DNA of 64,000 bases, from contig CACMRG010000005.1 of NCBI GenBank assembly GCA_902616005.1, forward strand, positions 18,156 through 82,155. Direction: 5' to 3'. This DNA comes from an uncultured SAR116 cluster alpha proteobacterium. GTDB lineage: Bacteria > Pseudomonadota > Alphaproteobacteria > Puniceispirillales > Marisalimonadaceae. The first letter of the stretch is position 1, and each line of letters opens with the position of its first letter. Of this stretch, positions 52,127 to 64,000 are shown in pieces. The notes below the pieces were generated by a model that saw only the letters and a list, made by a program, of their open reading frames with translations, was not told the DNA's origin and did no database searches. The position numbers and the translations under genes were made by a program.

Positions 52127-54778
52127 TTATTTATTAATTAAATATTTTTTTAATTGGTTGATTGCGTTTTGTACACCTTTAACATTTTGTCCACCGGACT
52201 GAGCCATATCTGGTCTTCCTCCTCCTGGCTTACCATCAACTTTAGTAGAAATTAAATTAACTAATTCTACTGCATTCAATTTATTTGTTATTTCTTTTTT
52301 TATATTTACAACACAGGAAACCTTTTCATTAATTGTTGAAACTATACAAACAACATCTAACTTATTTTTTTTTAACATTTTTTCAGCATAAGATCTTAAT
52401 TCTTTAGGTTGTAATTCTTTACTAACAACAGAAAAAAATTTAAAACCATTTATCATTTCTGAGTTTACTAGAAAGTCATTTTCATCAGACTTTATCTCTT
52501 TTTTTATTTTTTTTAATTTTGTATTTTCTTCTATTAATTGGTCAATTTTTGTTATTATATTTGATGAATTTATATTTAATTTTGATGTGATTGTTTTAAT
52601 AATTTCATTTTTATTCTCATAATACAACATTGCACTTTTTCTTGTAACAGCTTCAATTCTCCTTACCCCAGATGCTACTCCACTTTCCCCAGTAATTTTG
52701 AATCTGATTGCTTCACCAACTGATTTTAAATGAGTGCCACCACATAATTCAACTGACCACGCCATTCTTTTTTTTGTTATTGATTTTCCCATAGAAACAA
52801 CTCTAACTTCATCTCCATATTTTTCACCAAAAAGAGCTATAGCACCTTTTTCCATTGCTGACTTTTGATCCATAATTTCAGTATTTACTTTGTCATTTTG
52901 ATATATTTTTTGATTAACAACATCTTCTATCTTTTTTAAAATATTTGATTGAATTGGATGACTTAAATTAAAATCAAATCTTAATTTTTCATTGCTAACT
53001 AATGATCCTTTTTGTTTAACATTTGTTCCAAACTCCTCTCTTAGAGCTTCGTGAAGAAGATGTGTAGAAGTATGATGGGAAGAAATTTCTTTTCTGTTTT
53101 CTGTATCTACTTCTAGATTAAATACATCATCTGTATTTATACAGCCCTTTATTACTTCTACTTTATGCAAAAACATAATTTTATCTGATACATTAATTTT
53201 TTTACAATCTAAAACTTTTATCTTTGCATTTTTAGAATTAATATAACCAGTATCTCCTTTCTGACCACCACTTTCAGCATAAAATACAGTAGTTTCAAAA
53301 ATTATGTCTCCTTTTTCAGATTTTTGTAAAATATTAGAAATTTTATTATTTTTTATGATACTCAAACATTTTCCTTCACATTTTAAATTTTCATAACCAA
53401 TAAATTTCGTTGATGAGTAATCATTTAAAATCTTTATTATCTCTGAACTTATTTCATTATCTCCTGATCCAGTCCATGCTGCTCTTGCTCTACTTTTTTG
53501 TTTTTTCATTTCTATTTCAAAGTTTTCTTCATCTACTTTCCATCCATGACCTTTTAAAACATCTTGAGTTAAATCTAATGGAAAACCATATGTGTCATAT
53601 AATTCGAAAGCTTTTTTACCTGAAAATATTTTTTTATTATTTTTTTGTAACATCTCACTATTTAATATTTCTAAACCTCTATCTAAAGTTTCTCTAAATT
53701 TTAGTTCTTCATTCAGAATAATGTTTTTAACAAAATCTTTATTTTCATATAACTCAGGATATGCGATACCCATTTCACCTACAAGGTAATCAGATAATTC
53801 ATTCATAAATGGTTTTTGATAACCTAATATATTTGAATGCCTAATAGCTCTTCTTAATATTCTCCTTAAAACATAGCCTCTTCCGTCATTGCTAGGAAGA
53901 ACCCCTTCAGCAATTAAAAATACACTTGATCTAATATGATCTGCTATTACTCTATGTGAAGCAGCATTATTTGTTGTAACTTTAGACTTTGTTACTTCGG
54001 ATGATGCTTTAATTAGGTTTTTAAATAAGTCTGTCTCATAGTTATCATGTGTACCTTGAAGTAAAGCTGATATTCTTTCTAAACCCATCCCTGTATCAAT
54101 ACTAGGTTTTGGTAAATTTACTCTTGTCTTAACATCAATTTGCTCAAATTGCATAAAAACAAGATTCCAGATTTCTATAAACCTGTCTCCATCCTCATCT
54201 TTTGACCCAGGTGGGCCACCTTTAACACTTTCACCATGGTCAAAGAAAATTTCTGAGCATGGGCCACATGGCCCAGTATCACCCATGCTCCAAAAGTTAT
54301 CACTTGTTTCAATTTTAATGATTTTTCTTTCGTCAAGATTACCAATTTTTTTCCATAGAAGCTCGGCTTCTTCATCTTCATGAAATATTGTCACTAATAA
54401 TTTATTTTCAGGAATTTCAAATACTTTAGTAAGCAAATCCCATGATTGATGTATTGCTTTTTCTTTAAAATAATCCCCAAATGAGAAGTTTCCTAGCATT
54501 TCAAAAAATGTGTGATGACGTGCTGTATGTCCTACATTCTCCAAATCATTATGCTTTCCACCCGCTCTTAAACATTTTTGAGAAGTAACAGCTTTATCAT
54601 ATTCTCTTTTTTCTACTCCAGTAAAAATATTTTTAAATTGGACCATACCTGAATTCGTGAATAATAAAGTTGGATCGTTATCAGGTACTAAATTACTAGA
54701 TTTAATTTCTTTATGATTATTTTTCTTAAAATACTTTATAAAAGTATTTCTTATTTCTGAAAGATTCATATTTTTCAT
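52127..54778 (-). CDS. alaS: Alanyl-tRNA synthetase
   Basis: An 883-residue class II enzyme charging tRNA-Ala. The catalytic start ValProAspAsnAspProThrLeuLeuPheThrAsnSerGlyMet, editing-site HHTSTHLLHEAL and ELCGGTHLKSVGE with Zn-like Cys/His, and the C-terminal GGRPDMAQSGG are all present. An ATG three codons later (54769) is a second possible start. Normal length. In the same minus run as recA upstream. Confidence 0.97.
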   Translation of the reverse strand: MKNMNLSEIRNTFIKYFKKNNHKEIKSSNLVPDNDPTLLFTNSGMVQFKNIFTGVEKREYDKAVTSQKCLRAGGKHNDLENVGHTARHHTFFEMLGNFSFGDYFKEKAIHQSWDLLTKVFEIPENKLLVTIFHEDEEAELLWKKIGNLDERKIIKIETSDNFWSMGDTGPCGPCSEIFFDHGESVKGGPPGSKDEDGDRFIEIWNLVFMQFEQIDVKTRVNLPKPSIDTGMGLERISALLQGTHDNYETDLFKNLIKASSEVTKSKVTTNNAASHRVIADHIRSSVFLIAEGVLPSNDGRGYVLRRILRRAIRHSNILGYQKPFMNELSDYLVGEMGIAYPELYENKDFVKNIILNEELKFRETLDRGLEILNSEMLQKNNKKIFSGKKAFELYDTYGFPLDLTQDVLKGHGWKVDEENFEIEMKKQKSRARAAWTGSGDNEISSEIIKILNDYSSTKFIGYENLKCEGKCLSIIKNNKISNILQKSEKGDIIFETTVFYAESGGQKGDTGYINSKNAKIKVLDCKKINVSDKIMFLHKVEVIKGCINTDDVFNLEVDTENRKEISSHHTSTHLLHEALREEFGTNVKQKGSLVSNEKLRFDFNLSHPIQSNILKKIEDVVNQKIYQNDKVNTEIMDQKSAMEKGAIALFGEKYGDEVRVVSMGKSITKKRMAWSVELCGGTHLKSVGEAIRFKITGESGVASGVRRIEAVTRKSAMLYYENKNEIIKTITSKLNINSSNIITKIDQLIEENTKLKKIKKEIKSDENDFLVNSEMINGFKFFSVVSKELQPKELRSYAEKMLKKNKLDVVCIVSTINEKVSCVVNIKKEITNKLNAVELVNLISTKVDGKPGGGRPDMAQSGGQNVKGVQNAINQLKKYLINK

Positions 54779-54846
54779 AACAAAACCAATTAAAAAATAT
54801 ATTTAATTATTTTGTTAATATTAAAGCAAGTTTAAATAATAAAAAA

Positions 54847-55920
54847 TTACTCTTCTGTATTTTTTTCTTCAGAGACCTCTGGGTTCATCATAATATTATC
54901 AACTAATCCAGAATTACTTCTAATTTTATTTTCTATTTCTAATGCAGTATCTGGATTATCTTTTAAATACTTTTTTGCATTTTCCTTACCTTGACCAATT
55001 CTTTGATCATTGTAAGAGAACCATGCCCCTGCCTTATCAATAATATCTGCTGCAACACCTAAATCTATAAGTTCTCCATGTTTTGAAATACCCTCTCCGT
55101 ACATAATATCAAATTCTACAGTTCTAAAAGGAGGTGCAACTTTGTTTTTAACAACTTTAACTCTTGTTTGATTTCCAACTATGTCATCCTTATCTTTTAT
55201 AGCTCCAATTCTTCTTATATCGAGTCTTACAGATGAATAAAATTTTAGAGCATTTCCACCTGCAGTAGTTTCAGGACTTCCAAACATAACACCAATCTTT
55301 AACCTGATTTGATTTATGAATATAACAAGACAATTAGATTTGGATATTGATGAAGTAAGTTTTCGCAATGCTTGACTCATTAATCGAGCTTGAAGTCCAA
55401 CATGTGTATCACCCATGTCTCCCTCTAATTCAGCTCGTGGTACTAAAGCAGCAACCGAATCTATAACCATTACTGATATAGCGCCTGATCTAACTAATGT
55501 ATCAGCAATCTCTAATGCTTGTTCACCAGCATCAGGTTGTGAGATAAGTAATTCATCAATATTCACACCCAATTTTTTAGCATAAACGGGATCTAAGGCA
55601 TGTTCTGCGTCTACAAAAGCACAGGAACCTCCTTGCTTTTGTGCTTCAGCGATAGCATGAAGCGCTAAAGTAGTCTTACCAGAACTTTCTGGACCATAAA
55701 TTTCAATTATTCTACCTTTTGGAAAACCGCCTATACCAAGGGCAATATCTAACCCAAGTGATCCTGTAGAAATTGATTGAATATCAATATTTTGATCATT
55801 TTCTCCTAATTTCATTACAGAACCTTTACCAAAGTTCTTTTCAATTTGTGAAATTGCACCTTCTAGCGCTAAATTTTTATTTTCATTATCCATGGAAAAA
55901 TCAAGTACCTCAGCATTCAT
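54847..55920 (-). CDS. recA: Recombinase RecA
   Basis: A 357-residue strand-exchange protein and SOS co-protease. Walker A GPESSGKT is at 76-83, MAW-like VDAEHALDP follows, and loop L2 region [22 protein letters not shown] is standard. AGGAG precedes the ATG, and a SOS box and near-perfect promoter lie upstream. The C-terminal tail is acidic, as usual. Confidence 0.98.
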   Translation of the reverse strand: MNAEVLDFSMDNENKNLALEGAISQIEKNFGKGSVMKLGENDQNIDIQSISTGSLGLDIALGIGGFPKGRIIEIYGPESSGKTTLALHAIAEAQKQGGSCAFVDAEHALDPVYAKKLGVNIDELLISQPDAGEQALEIADTLVRSGAISVMVIDSVAALVPRAELEGDMGDTHVGLQARLMSQALRKLTSSISKSNCLVIFINQIRLKIGVMFGSPETTAGGNALKFYSSVRLDIRRIGAIKDKDDIVGNQTRVKVVKNKVAPPFRTVEFDIMYGEGISKHGELIDLGVAADIIDKAGAWFSYNDQRIGQGKENAKKYLKDNPDTALEIENKIRSNSGLVDNIMMNPEVSEEKNTEE

Positions 55921-55949
55921 TTTTATACTCCTAAAAATTTCTTAAGAAT

Positions 55950-55978
55950 ATAATATTCATGTTTTGTTCTTATGTCAA
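55950..55978 (-). promoter_or_regulatory. recA sigma-70 promoter
   Basis: On the minus strand a perfect TTGACA (55978-55973) stands 17 bases before TATTAT (55955-55950), one mismatch from consensus. It lies 30 bases before the recA start and five bases after the SOS box. Confidence 0.8.
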
Positions 55979-55983
55979 CAGAT

Positions 55984-55998
55984 GTTCACATTTTGTTC
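55984..55998. promoter_or_regulatory. SOS (LexA) box upstream of recA
   Basis: GTTC (55984-55987), seven bases, then GTTC (55995-55998) matches the alphaproteobacterial LexA direct repeat GTTC-N7-GTTC. It abuts the -35 box of the recA promoter, where bound LexA would block RNA polymerase. lexA itself is not in the window. Confidence 0.85.
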
Positions 55999-56002
55999 TA
56001 TT

Positions 56003-56482
56003 TTAATCGTCTTTATGTATTCTTTCCATTTTTTCATGCCTTTCTTGAGCATGCAAACATAAAGAAGCTATCGGCCTTGCAATTAGTCTTTTAATACCAA
56101 TAGGTTCATCTGTTTCTTCACAGTAACCGTATGTTCCTAAGTCAATTCTTCTCAATGCAGAATCAATTTTACTTATTAATTTTCTTTCTCTATCTCTAGT
56201 ACGTAGTTGAATGGCAGCATTACTTTCAACTTGAGCTCTATCTGCGATATCAGGTCTTTGTAACCCATCCTCAGATAGATCATCTTTAGTATCTGAAGCC
56301 TCATTTAATAATTCTTTTTTCCATATTAAAAGTTTTTGCCTAAAAAACTCTAAATGACTTTCATTCATATATTCTTCAATGTCAGTAGGCACGTAATTTT
56401 CAGGAAGCACAATTCTAGATCCTTGAATACCAGATTTATTTGACGATTCATTATTTATTTTATTTTTATCTATAGAATTCAT
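56003..56482 (-). CDS. dksA: DksA-family RNA polymerase-binding protein
   Basis: A 159-residue protein of the DksA/TraR family, acting with ppGpp on RNA polymerase. A coiled coil (about 45-115) carries the acidic Asp pair region LQRPDIADRAQ, and the C-terminal zinc-finger region reads GYCEETDEPIGIKRLIARPIASLCLHAQERHE, where only two of the four Cys remain, as in other alphaproteobacterial forms. It lies upstream of recA on the same strand. Confidence 0.92.
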   Translation of the reverse strand: MNSIDKNKINNESSNKSGIQGSRIVLPENYVPTDIEEYMNESHLEFFRQKLLIWKKELLNEASDTKDDLSEDGLQRPDIADRAQVESNAAIQLRTRDRERKLISKIDSALRRIDLGTYGYCEETDEPIGIKRLIARPIASLCLHAQERHEKMERIHKDD

Positions 56483-56609
56483 TTAAAAACACCTTATATA
56501 AATTGTAAGTAGGCTTATAATGAAACATTTAAAAGTTCAACACATTTTTTAAAAAAAAATAAATAAACTAATAGAGATGCTAAATATATAATCAATAAAT
56601 ATAACTTTT

Positions 56610-57839
56610 ATGAATAAATCACTATATAAAAATTTACTTACTAATGAATTGTCAAAAATCAAAAATGAAAACAGATATAGAATTTTTAATGAGATTAAGA
56701 AAAATGATTCTTATCCATTAGCTAAAAAAGTTTATAAAAACGAATGTAAAGATATACTCGTTTGGTGTTCAAATGATTATCTTGGAATGAGTACAAATGC
56801 GTTATCCATAAAAAGAGCAAAAGAATGTTTAGATAAATATGGAATTGGTTCAGGAGGAACAAGAAATATATCTGGAACCCATTCTCCTCTAGTAAAGTTA
56901 GAAAATGATTTAGCTAATTTTCATTGTAAAGAAAAGGCTTTGACCTTTACATCTGGATATGTAGCAAATGAAAGTACAATTAGTTCATTAACAAGTATAT
57001 TTAAAGATTCCATTATATTTTCTGATGAGAAAAACCATGCATCCATCATTTCTGGAATAAAAAAAAATAAATGTGAAAAATATATTTTTAATCATAATGA
57101 TATGATTGATTTAGAAAATAAATTATCTTTAGTAGATATTAATCGTCCAAAAATTATTATATTTGAATCTATTTATTCAATGGATGGAAGTATAGGAGAC
57201 TTAGCTGGAATAGTCAATTTATCCAAAAGATATAATGCGTTAACTTATGTTGATGAAGTTCATGCAGTTGGCATGTATGGAAAAACAGGTGCAGGAATTT
57301 CAGAAAAATTTAATTTGCAAAATGACATTGATATTATTCAAGGAACACTCGCTAAAGCTTTTGGAACAATGGGAGGCTATATAGCATCTGATGATCTTGT
57401 CTGTGATGCTGTTAGATCTACAGCGAGTGGCTTTATCTTCACCACTTCGTTGCCTCCATTAGTGGCCGAAAGTGCAAGAGCATCTATTAAATATCTTAAC
57501 TCTAACAGTGAATTAAGAATCAAACAGCAAGAAAACGTTAAATTTTTAAAAAATGAACTTTTAAAACATGATATAGAGATACTTAAAAATACAACACATA
57601 TTATCCCAGTGATGATTAGAGATGCTGAATTATGTAATGAAATTAGTAAACACTTACTTGATAACCATGGCCATTACATACAACCAATTAACTACCCAAC
57701 AGTAAAAAAAGGAGAAGAGAGGTTAAGAATTACGCCAGGTCCATTTCATAATAAAAAAATGATGTTAGATTTAGTTGATAGTTTAGAAAAAACATTTAGA
57801 AAATTTAATTTTACTAAAACCAGCATTAACGCCGCGTAA
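56610..57839 (+). CDS. hemA: 5-aminolevulinate synthase
   Basis: A 409-residue PLP enzyme condensing glycine and succinyl-CoA to 5-aminolevulinate, the C4 route used by alphaproteobacteria. WCSNDYLGMS, the ring-stacking and Asp site YVDEVHAVGMYG, and the PLP-Lys region GTLAKAFGTMGGYIA are clear. hemH follows after five bases, so the first and last steps of haem synthesis are co-transcribed. Confidence 0.96.
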   Translation: MNKSLYKNLLTNELSKIKNENRYRIFNEIKKNDSYPLAKKVYKNECKDILVWCSNDYLGMSTNALSIKRAKECLDKYGIGSGGTRNISGTHSPLVKLENDLANFHCKEKALTFTSGYVANESTISSLTSIFKDSIIFSDEKNHASIISGIKKNKCEKYIFNHNDMIDLENKLSLVDINRPKIIIFESIYSMDGSIGDLAGIVNLSKRYNALTYVDEVHAVGMYGKTGAGISEKFNLQNDIDIIQGTLAKAFGTMGGYIASDDLVCDAVRSTASGFIFTTSLPPLVAESARASIKYLNSNSELRIKQQENVKFLKNELLKHDIEILKNTTHIIPVMIRDAELCNEISKHLLDNHGHYIQPINYPTVKKGEERLRITPGPFHNKKMMLDLVDSLEKTFRKFNFTKTSINAA

Positions 57840-57844
57840 ATGAA

Positions 57845-58861
57845 ATGATACATAAACCCTCAGATCATATAAAAACAAAATTTGATAAAATTGGTATCCT
57901 TTTAATAAACTTAGGTACACCTGAAAACACTGATTATTGGTCAATGAGAAAATACCTTAAACAATTTCTAAGTGATAGACGTGTAATAGATGTGTTTAAA
58001 CCACTTTGGTGGTTAATCTTAAATGGACCTATCTTAGCCTTCAGACCTCAAAAATCTGGTAAAGCTTATAAACGAATTTGGGATAAAAAAAAAGGATCAC
58101 CACTTAGATACATCACAGAAAGCCAGTTAAAAAAAATACAAGATAAGTTTAAATCAAATAATTCATTAATATTTGATTATTCAATGAGATATGGGAAACC
58201 ATCAATAAATGAAAAACTTGAACTTTTATTTCAAAAAGGTTGTTCTAGATTATTAATTTTGCCGCTTTATCCTCAGTACTCTGCAAGTACCACAGCATCA
58301 GTACAAGATGAAGTGTTTAAATGGTTATTAAAAAAAAGATGGCAACCATCCATTAGAACTATAGCCCCTTGGTTTGATGATGATAAATATATTGCTAACA
58401 TTGCAAACTCAATTCAGGAATCATTTAAAAAAACAGGAAAACCTGAGCATCTTATTGTTTCTTTTCATGGTGTTCCTCGTAGATATTTATTATTAGGTGA
58501 TCCATATCATTGTCATTGCCAAAAAACTGGAAGATTAATAAAAGAAAAACTTAAATGGCCAGATAATAAATTTACCGTTTCGTTTCAATCAAGATTTGGA
58601 CCTGAAGAGTGGTTAAAACCTTATACAGATGAAACCTTAATAGAACTTGCCAAAAATGGAACAAAAAAAATCAGTATAATTTCTCCTGGTTTCGTCACAG
58701 ACTGTTTAGAAACACTTGACGAAATCAAAAATGAAGCTCTGGAAACTTTTCAAGAGCATGGTGGAAAAAAATTAAATTATATAAATTGCTTAAATGATGG
58801 GGAAGAAGGTATTTCACTATTATCTGAATTAATTCAAAATAATATCACAGGCTGGAATTAA
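57845..58861 (+). CDS. hemH: Ferrochelatase
   Basis: A 338-residue enzyme inserting Fe(II) into protoporphyrin IX. The metal His is in SFHGVPRRYLLLGDPY, with FQSRFGPEEWLKPYTD and SPGFVTDCLETLDEI closing the site. Length normal. It follows hemA directly. Confidence 0.96.
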   Translation: MIHKPSDHIKTKFDKIGILLINLGTPENTDYWSMRKYLKQFLSDRRVIDVFKPLWWLILNGPILAFRPQKSGKAYKRIWDKKKGSPLRYITESQLKKIQDKFKSNNSLIFDYSMRYGKPSINEKLELLFQKGCSRLLILPLYPQYSASTTASVQDEVFKWLLKKRWQPSIRTIAPWFDDDKYIANIANSIQESFKKTGKPEHLIVSFHGVPRRYLLLGDPYHCHCQKTGRLIKEKLKWPDNKFTVSFQSRFGPEEWLKPYTDETLIELAKNGTKKISIISPGFVTDCLETLDEIKNEALETFQEHGGKKLNYINCLNDGEEGISLLSELIQNNITGWN

Positions 58862-58883
58862 TTTTAATTTGATTAAACCAATA

Positions 58884-58911
58884 TTTACATTTTTTAAAAA
58901 GATTGTATATT
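58884..58911 (+). promoter_or_regulatory. Candidate promoter for tRNA-Gly
   Basis: TTTACA (58884-58889) and TATATT (58906-58911) are 16 bases apart and end ten bases before the tRNA-Gly 5' end. Both hexamers are close to sigma-70 consensus. AT-rich context limits certainty. Confidence 0.45.
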
Positions 58912-58921
58912 ACCAATACGT

Positions 58922-58995
58922 GCGGGTATTGTGTAGTGGTAAGACCTCAGCCTTCCAAGCTGATGACGCGAGTTCGATTCTCGCTACCCGCTCCA
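58922..58995 (+). tRNA. tRNA-Gly (TCC)
   Basis: A 74-nt cloverleaf with encoded CCA. Acceptor GCGGGTA/TACCCGC, anticodon stem TCAGC/GCTGA with loop CTTCCAA (anticodon TCC), and T loop TTCGATT. It lies between hemH and a convergent EamA gene. Confidence 0.96.
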
Positions 58996-59010
58996 TAAAA
59001 TCCATAAATT

Positions 59011-59871
59011 TTATTTAAAACTTAAATAAATTATTACGGATACGCTAGATATAATTAAAGATCCCCCCAATAAAGTTGTTAAATTTGGCAGATTTTCTAA
59101 AAATAAATAATCAATTATTATTGAAAAAATTGGAATTAAAAATAAAAAAAACGATGCTTTATTTGCACCAAAATATCCTACTGAATATGTCCAAGTATAG
59201 TAACCTAAAAGAGTTGGAAATAAAGTTAACCAAACAAGAGCAAATATACTCTTTTCATCTAAAACACTGACTGAGTTTAAAGTTGAATTGAACCAGAATA
59301 ACATTGGAATTGTTCCAAAAACTAGAGTTAAAGATAATGAAATAGCAACACCATATTTATCAATTAATGGTTTTACAATATGAAAATAAGTCGCAGTCAA
59401 AAAAGCAGCAAAAAATATTAAAAATGCACCCTTATTCAAAATAGTGTCTAATTGTTTTTCTAATGAAATTATAAACACACCTACAATACATATAATTATA
59501 CCAACCCAGTAGTAAGCTTTTATCTTTTGTTTTAATACATAAAAACCAATTAAAAATGCAAACAGTGGATTACAATTTACTACAAAACTACTAGCACCTG
59601 CGCTAACTGAAGTTTGTCCAGTATTTAAAAAAAAATTATATAAAAATATTCCAAAAAAGCCTGATAAAAAAAAACGAAGATAATCTCTCATTGAAATATT
59701 CATATTAGTATTTAAAAAGTATAATAATCCCAAAATGCTGGGTAATAAAAATCTACCTAAAGCAAGCTCCATAGGACTTAAATCTTTTAAAAGATATGAC
59801 ATTGCTGGGAAAGATGACCCCCAGACTAAAATTGTTGTTAAAAGAAAAAAAAAAGGTTTTATGGTCATCAA
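59011..59871 (-). CDS. EamA/DMT-family transporter
   Basis: A 286-residue inner-membrane protein with about ten helices in two EamA repeats (roughly 5-135 and 148-282). LVWGSSFPAMSYLLKDLSPMELALGRF is the usual first-helix region. It lies two bases after the solute-binding-like gene on the same strand, so the two are co-transcribed. Substrate unknown. Confidence 0.87.
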   Translation of the reverse strand: MMTIKPFFFLLTTILVWGSSFPAMSYLLKDLSPMELALGRFLLPSILGLLYFLNTNMNISMRDYLRFFLSGFFGIFLYNFFLNTGQTSVSAGASSFVVNCNPLFAFLIGFYVLKQKIKAYYWVGIIICIVGVFIISLEKQLDTILNKGAFLIFFAAFLTATYFHIVKPLIDKYGVAISLSLTLVFGTIPMLFWFNSTLNSVSVLDEKSIFALVWLTLFPTLLGYYTWTYSVGYFGANKASFFLFLIPIFSIIIDYLFLENLPNLTTLLGGSLIISSVSVIIYLSFK

Positions 59872-59873
59872 AA

Positions 59874-60602
59874 TTAATCTAATTTTGGAATACTTAATTT
59901 TTTATCTACATTATGCTTTTGTAAAGAATTTTTAATATATCCATCCTTTATAGCTTCAAATATTATAGAATTAATAAATTCAATAACTTCGGGATGATTC
60001 TTTTTAAACCCAACCGATTGCTTTATATATGTAAATGGTTCATCAATAATCCTATCATTATTTTTCAATTGCATTTCATCAATTAATTTTGGTCTTAAAC
60101 CAGCCAACACATTTGATTTACCAGTCCTATAATAACTATGAGAATCTTCAATCGATTTTACTCTAACAATTTTAGAAAATTTAAAATTTGACTTGAGCCA
60201 TAAATCATAAGCGCTCCTATCTGCAACAACAATAGTATTTTCTTGTTTGTCAATATCCTGATTTGTAAGAAGACTAGATTCATTTTTAACTAAGAAATTT
60301 GCATCTATTAAAACATATGGATTACAAAAATCAATTGTATTGCCTCTTTCGGGTTCAAAAGCGATATTACCTATATCCCAAACATCGTCATTGACTACAT
60401 CAGCTAACTGTCCTGGCCTTTCAAATAAAATAAATTTACATTTAACATCAATTTTTTTTGCAATTAATTTTGCAATATCAGGTGATATACCAATTGGATC
60501 ACCATCTTCATTTTTACCCACAACAAGTAAAAAATTACTCATGTTAATTCCAACTCTTAAATATCCATTTGGTGCTATTGTTTGTTTTATTTCATATGTC
60601 AT
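59874..60602 (-). CDS. Family 3 solute-binding-like protein without signal peptide
   Basis: A 242-residue periplasmic-binding fold: LRVGINMSNFLLV, GISPDIAKLIAKKI, and DVVNDDVWDIGNIAFEPERGNTIDFCNPYV are characteristic of family 3 amino-acid binding proteins. Yet the frame starts directly with the mature-like part; ATG 60602 follows GGAG by six bases and no upstream in-frame signal peptide exists. So it probably stays in the cytoplasm, perhaps as a sensor or an enzyme of the cyclohexadienyl-dehydratase kind. Divergent from a PII gene and upstream of an EamA gene. Confidence 0.8.
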   Translation of the reverse strand: MTYEIKQTIAPNGYLRVGINMSNFLLVVGKNEDGDPIGISPDIAKLIAKKIDVKCKFILFERPGQLADVVNDDVWDIGNIAFEPERGNTIDFCNPYVLIDANFLVKNESSLLTNQDIDKQENTIVVADRSAYDLWLKSNFKFSKIVRVKSIEDSHSYYRTGKSNVLAGLRPKLIDEMQLKNNDRIIDEPFTYIKQSVGFKKNHPEVIEFINSIIFEAIKDGYIKNSLQKHNVDKKLSIPKLD

Positions 60603-60664
60603 TTCAATCTCCAAAACATCTAAAAAACTATTGTTATTATATATATTTAAAATACAATAAAATT

Positions 60665-61002
60665 ATGAAATATTTTATTGCCATTATTAAACCTTTTAAA
60701 CTTGATGATGTTAGAAAAGCTTTAACTCAGATTGGAGTTGAAGGATTAACCGCTTCAGAAGTAAGAGGCTTTGGTAGACAAAGAGGCCAAACTGAAATTT
60801 ATAGGGGAACTGAGTATAGTGTTTCTTTTGTGCCAAAACTTAAAATTGAATTAGCTGTTCCAGATGAATTAGAAGAAAAAGTTTTGGAAACCCTCAACAA
60901 AAGTGCAAATACTGGTCAAATAGGTGATGGTAAAATCTTTGTATTTGATATTAAAAGCGCAACTAGAATAAGAACTGGTGAAACAGGAAATGATGCTTTG
61001 TC

Positions 61003-61006
<4 letters not shown>
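60665..61006 (+). CDS. Second nitrogen regulatory protein PII (GlnB/GlnK type)
   Basis: A 113-residue PII protein with start [21 protein letters not shown]-loop IYRGTEYSVSFVPK with Tyr51, and [11 protein letters not shown] and RIRTGETG signatures. The true start is ATG 60665, since the longer reading runs back into the divergent gene and only here does the family N-terminus begin. No amtB follows; its neighbour is a solute-binding-like gene 62 bases away on the other strand. Its end overlaps queG by four bases. Confidence 0.94.

Positions 61007-64000
<2,994 letters not shown>

Overview
The window reads as a stretch of chromosome from a very AT-rich, streamlined alphaproteobacterium, most likely a marine SAR11-, HIMB59- or AEGEAN-169-like lineage. 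The exact order cannot be fixed from sequence reading alone. Evidence for the class: a GcrA-type cell-cycle regulator, a C4-pathway 5-aminolevulinate synthase, the tRNA-Leu/tig-clpP-clpX-lon-hupB-tRNA-Val block, a glnB-glnA pair and a GTTC-N7-GTTC SOS box at recA. Genes are packed with 0-20 base gaps and many TAATG or ATGA overlaps. I see no insertion sequence, prophage, CRISPR array or rRNA, and no stretch over 300 bases lacks a gene or RNA element.

Layout. 1-3.4 kb: the end of an unknown gene, two tiny membrane proteins, a SufU/IscU-like scaffold, ETF:ubiquinone oxidoreductase and an EamA transporter. 3.4-10 kb (minus strand): a tight run marR-emrA-emrB-homocysteine methyltransferase-moxR-VWA protein-thioesterase. 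10-18.7 kb: a sugar-acid/accessory catabolic region with KDPGal aldolase, KDGal kinase, aldehyde dehydrogenase, HisC-like aminotransferase, amidohydrolase/lactonase, TauD-type dioxygenase, Bcr-type MFS and a VOC protein, interrupted by a divergent two-domain alpha/beta-barrel protein. 18.7-27 kb: a BT1/MFS transporter, then an aerobic aromatic-acid operon (benzoate-CoA ligase, alpha/beta hydrolase, BoxC, BoxB), divergent from an HtrA-like PDZ protein that has lost its catalytic triad. 27-29.7 kb: a cobalamin riboswitch controlling btuB and a DUF6580-like membrane protein.

29.7-38 kb: an epimerase-like protein, ferredoxin-NADP reductase, tRNAs and the trigger factor/ClpP/ClpX/Lon/HU proteostasis block. 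38-43 kb: aminotransferase, glnB-glnA and parE. 43-49 kb (minus): LysM protein, a frameshifted CDP-alcohol phosphatidyltransferase, msrB, aroE, gcrA and pepN. 49-56.5 kb: a LOG-family protein, an unrecognised 454-residue protein, an aminotransferase, alaS, recA with its SOS promoter, and dksA. 56.6-64 kb: hemA-hemH, tRNA-Gly, an EamA transporter, a solute-binding-like protein without signal peptide opposite a second PII protein, and queG-tgt-queA (queA cut by the window end).

How the parts connect: the box operon would activate an aromatic acid to its CoA thioester, epoxidise it and open the ring, but the reductase (boxA) and semialdehyde dehydrogenase (boxD) are not here. The riboswitch-controlled B12 receptor would supply cobalamin, which QueG in this same window needs. 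The best leads are the dead HtrA-like protein next to the partial box operon, the single-base frameshift in the phosphatidyltransferase, the riboswitch/btuB/DUF6580 unit, the cytosolic solute-binding-like protein paired with PII, and the unrecognised gene at 49.6 kb.
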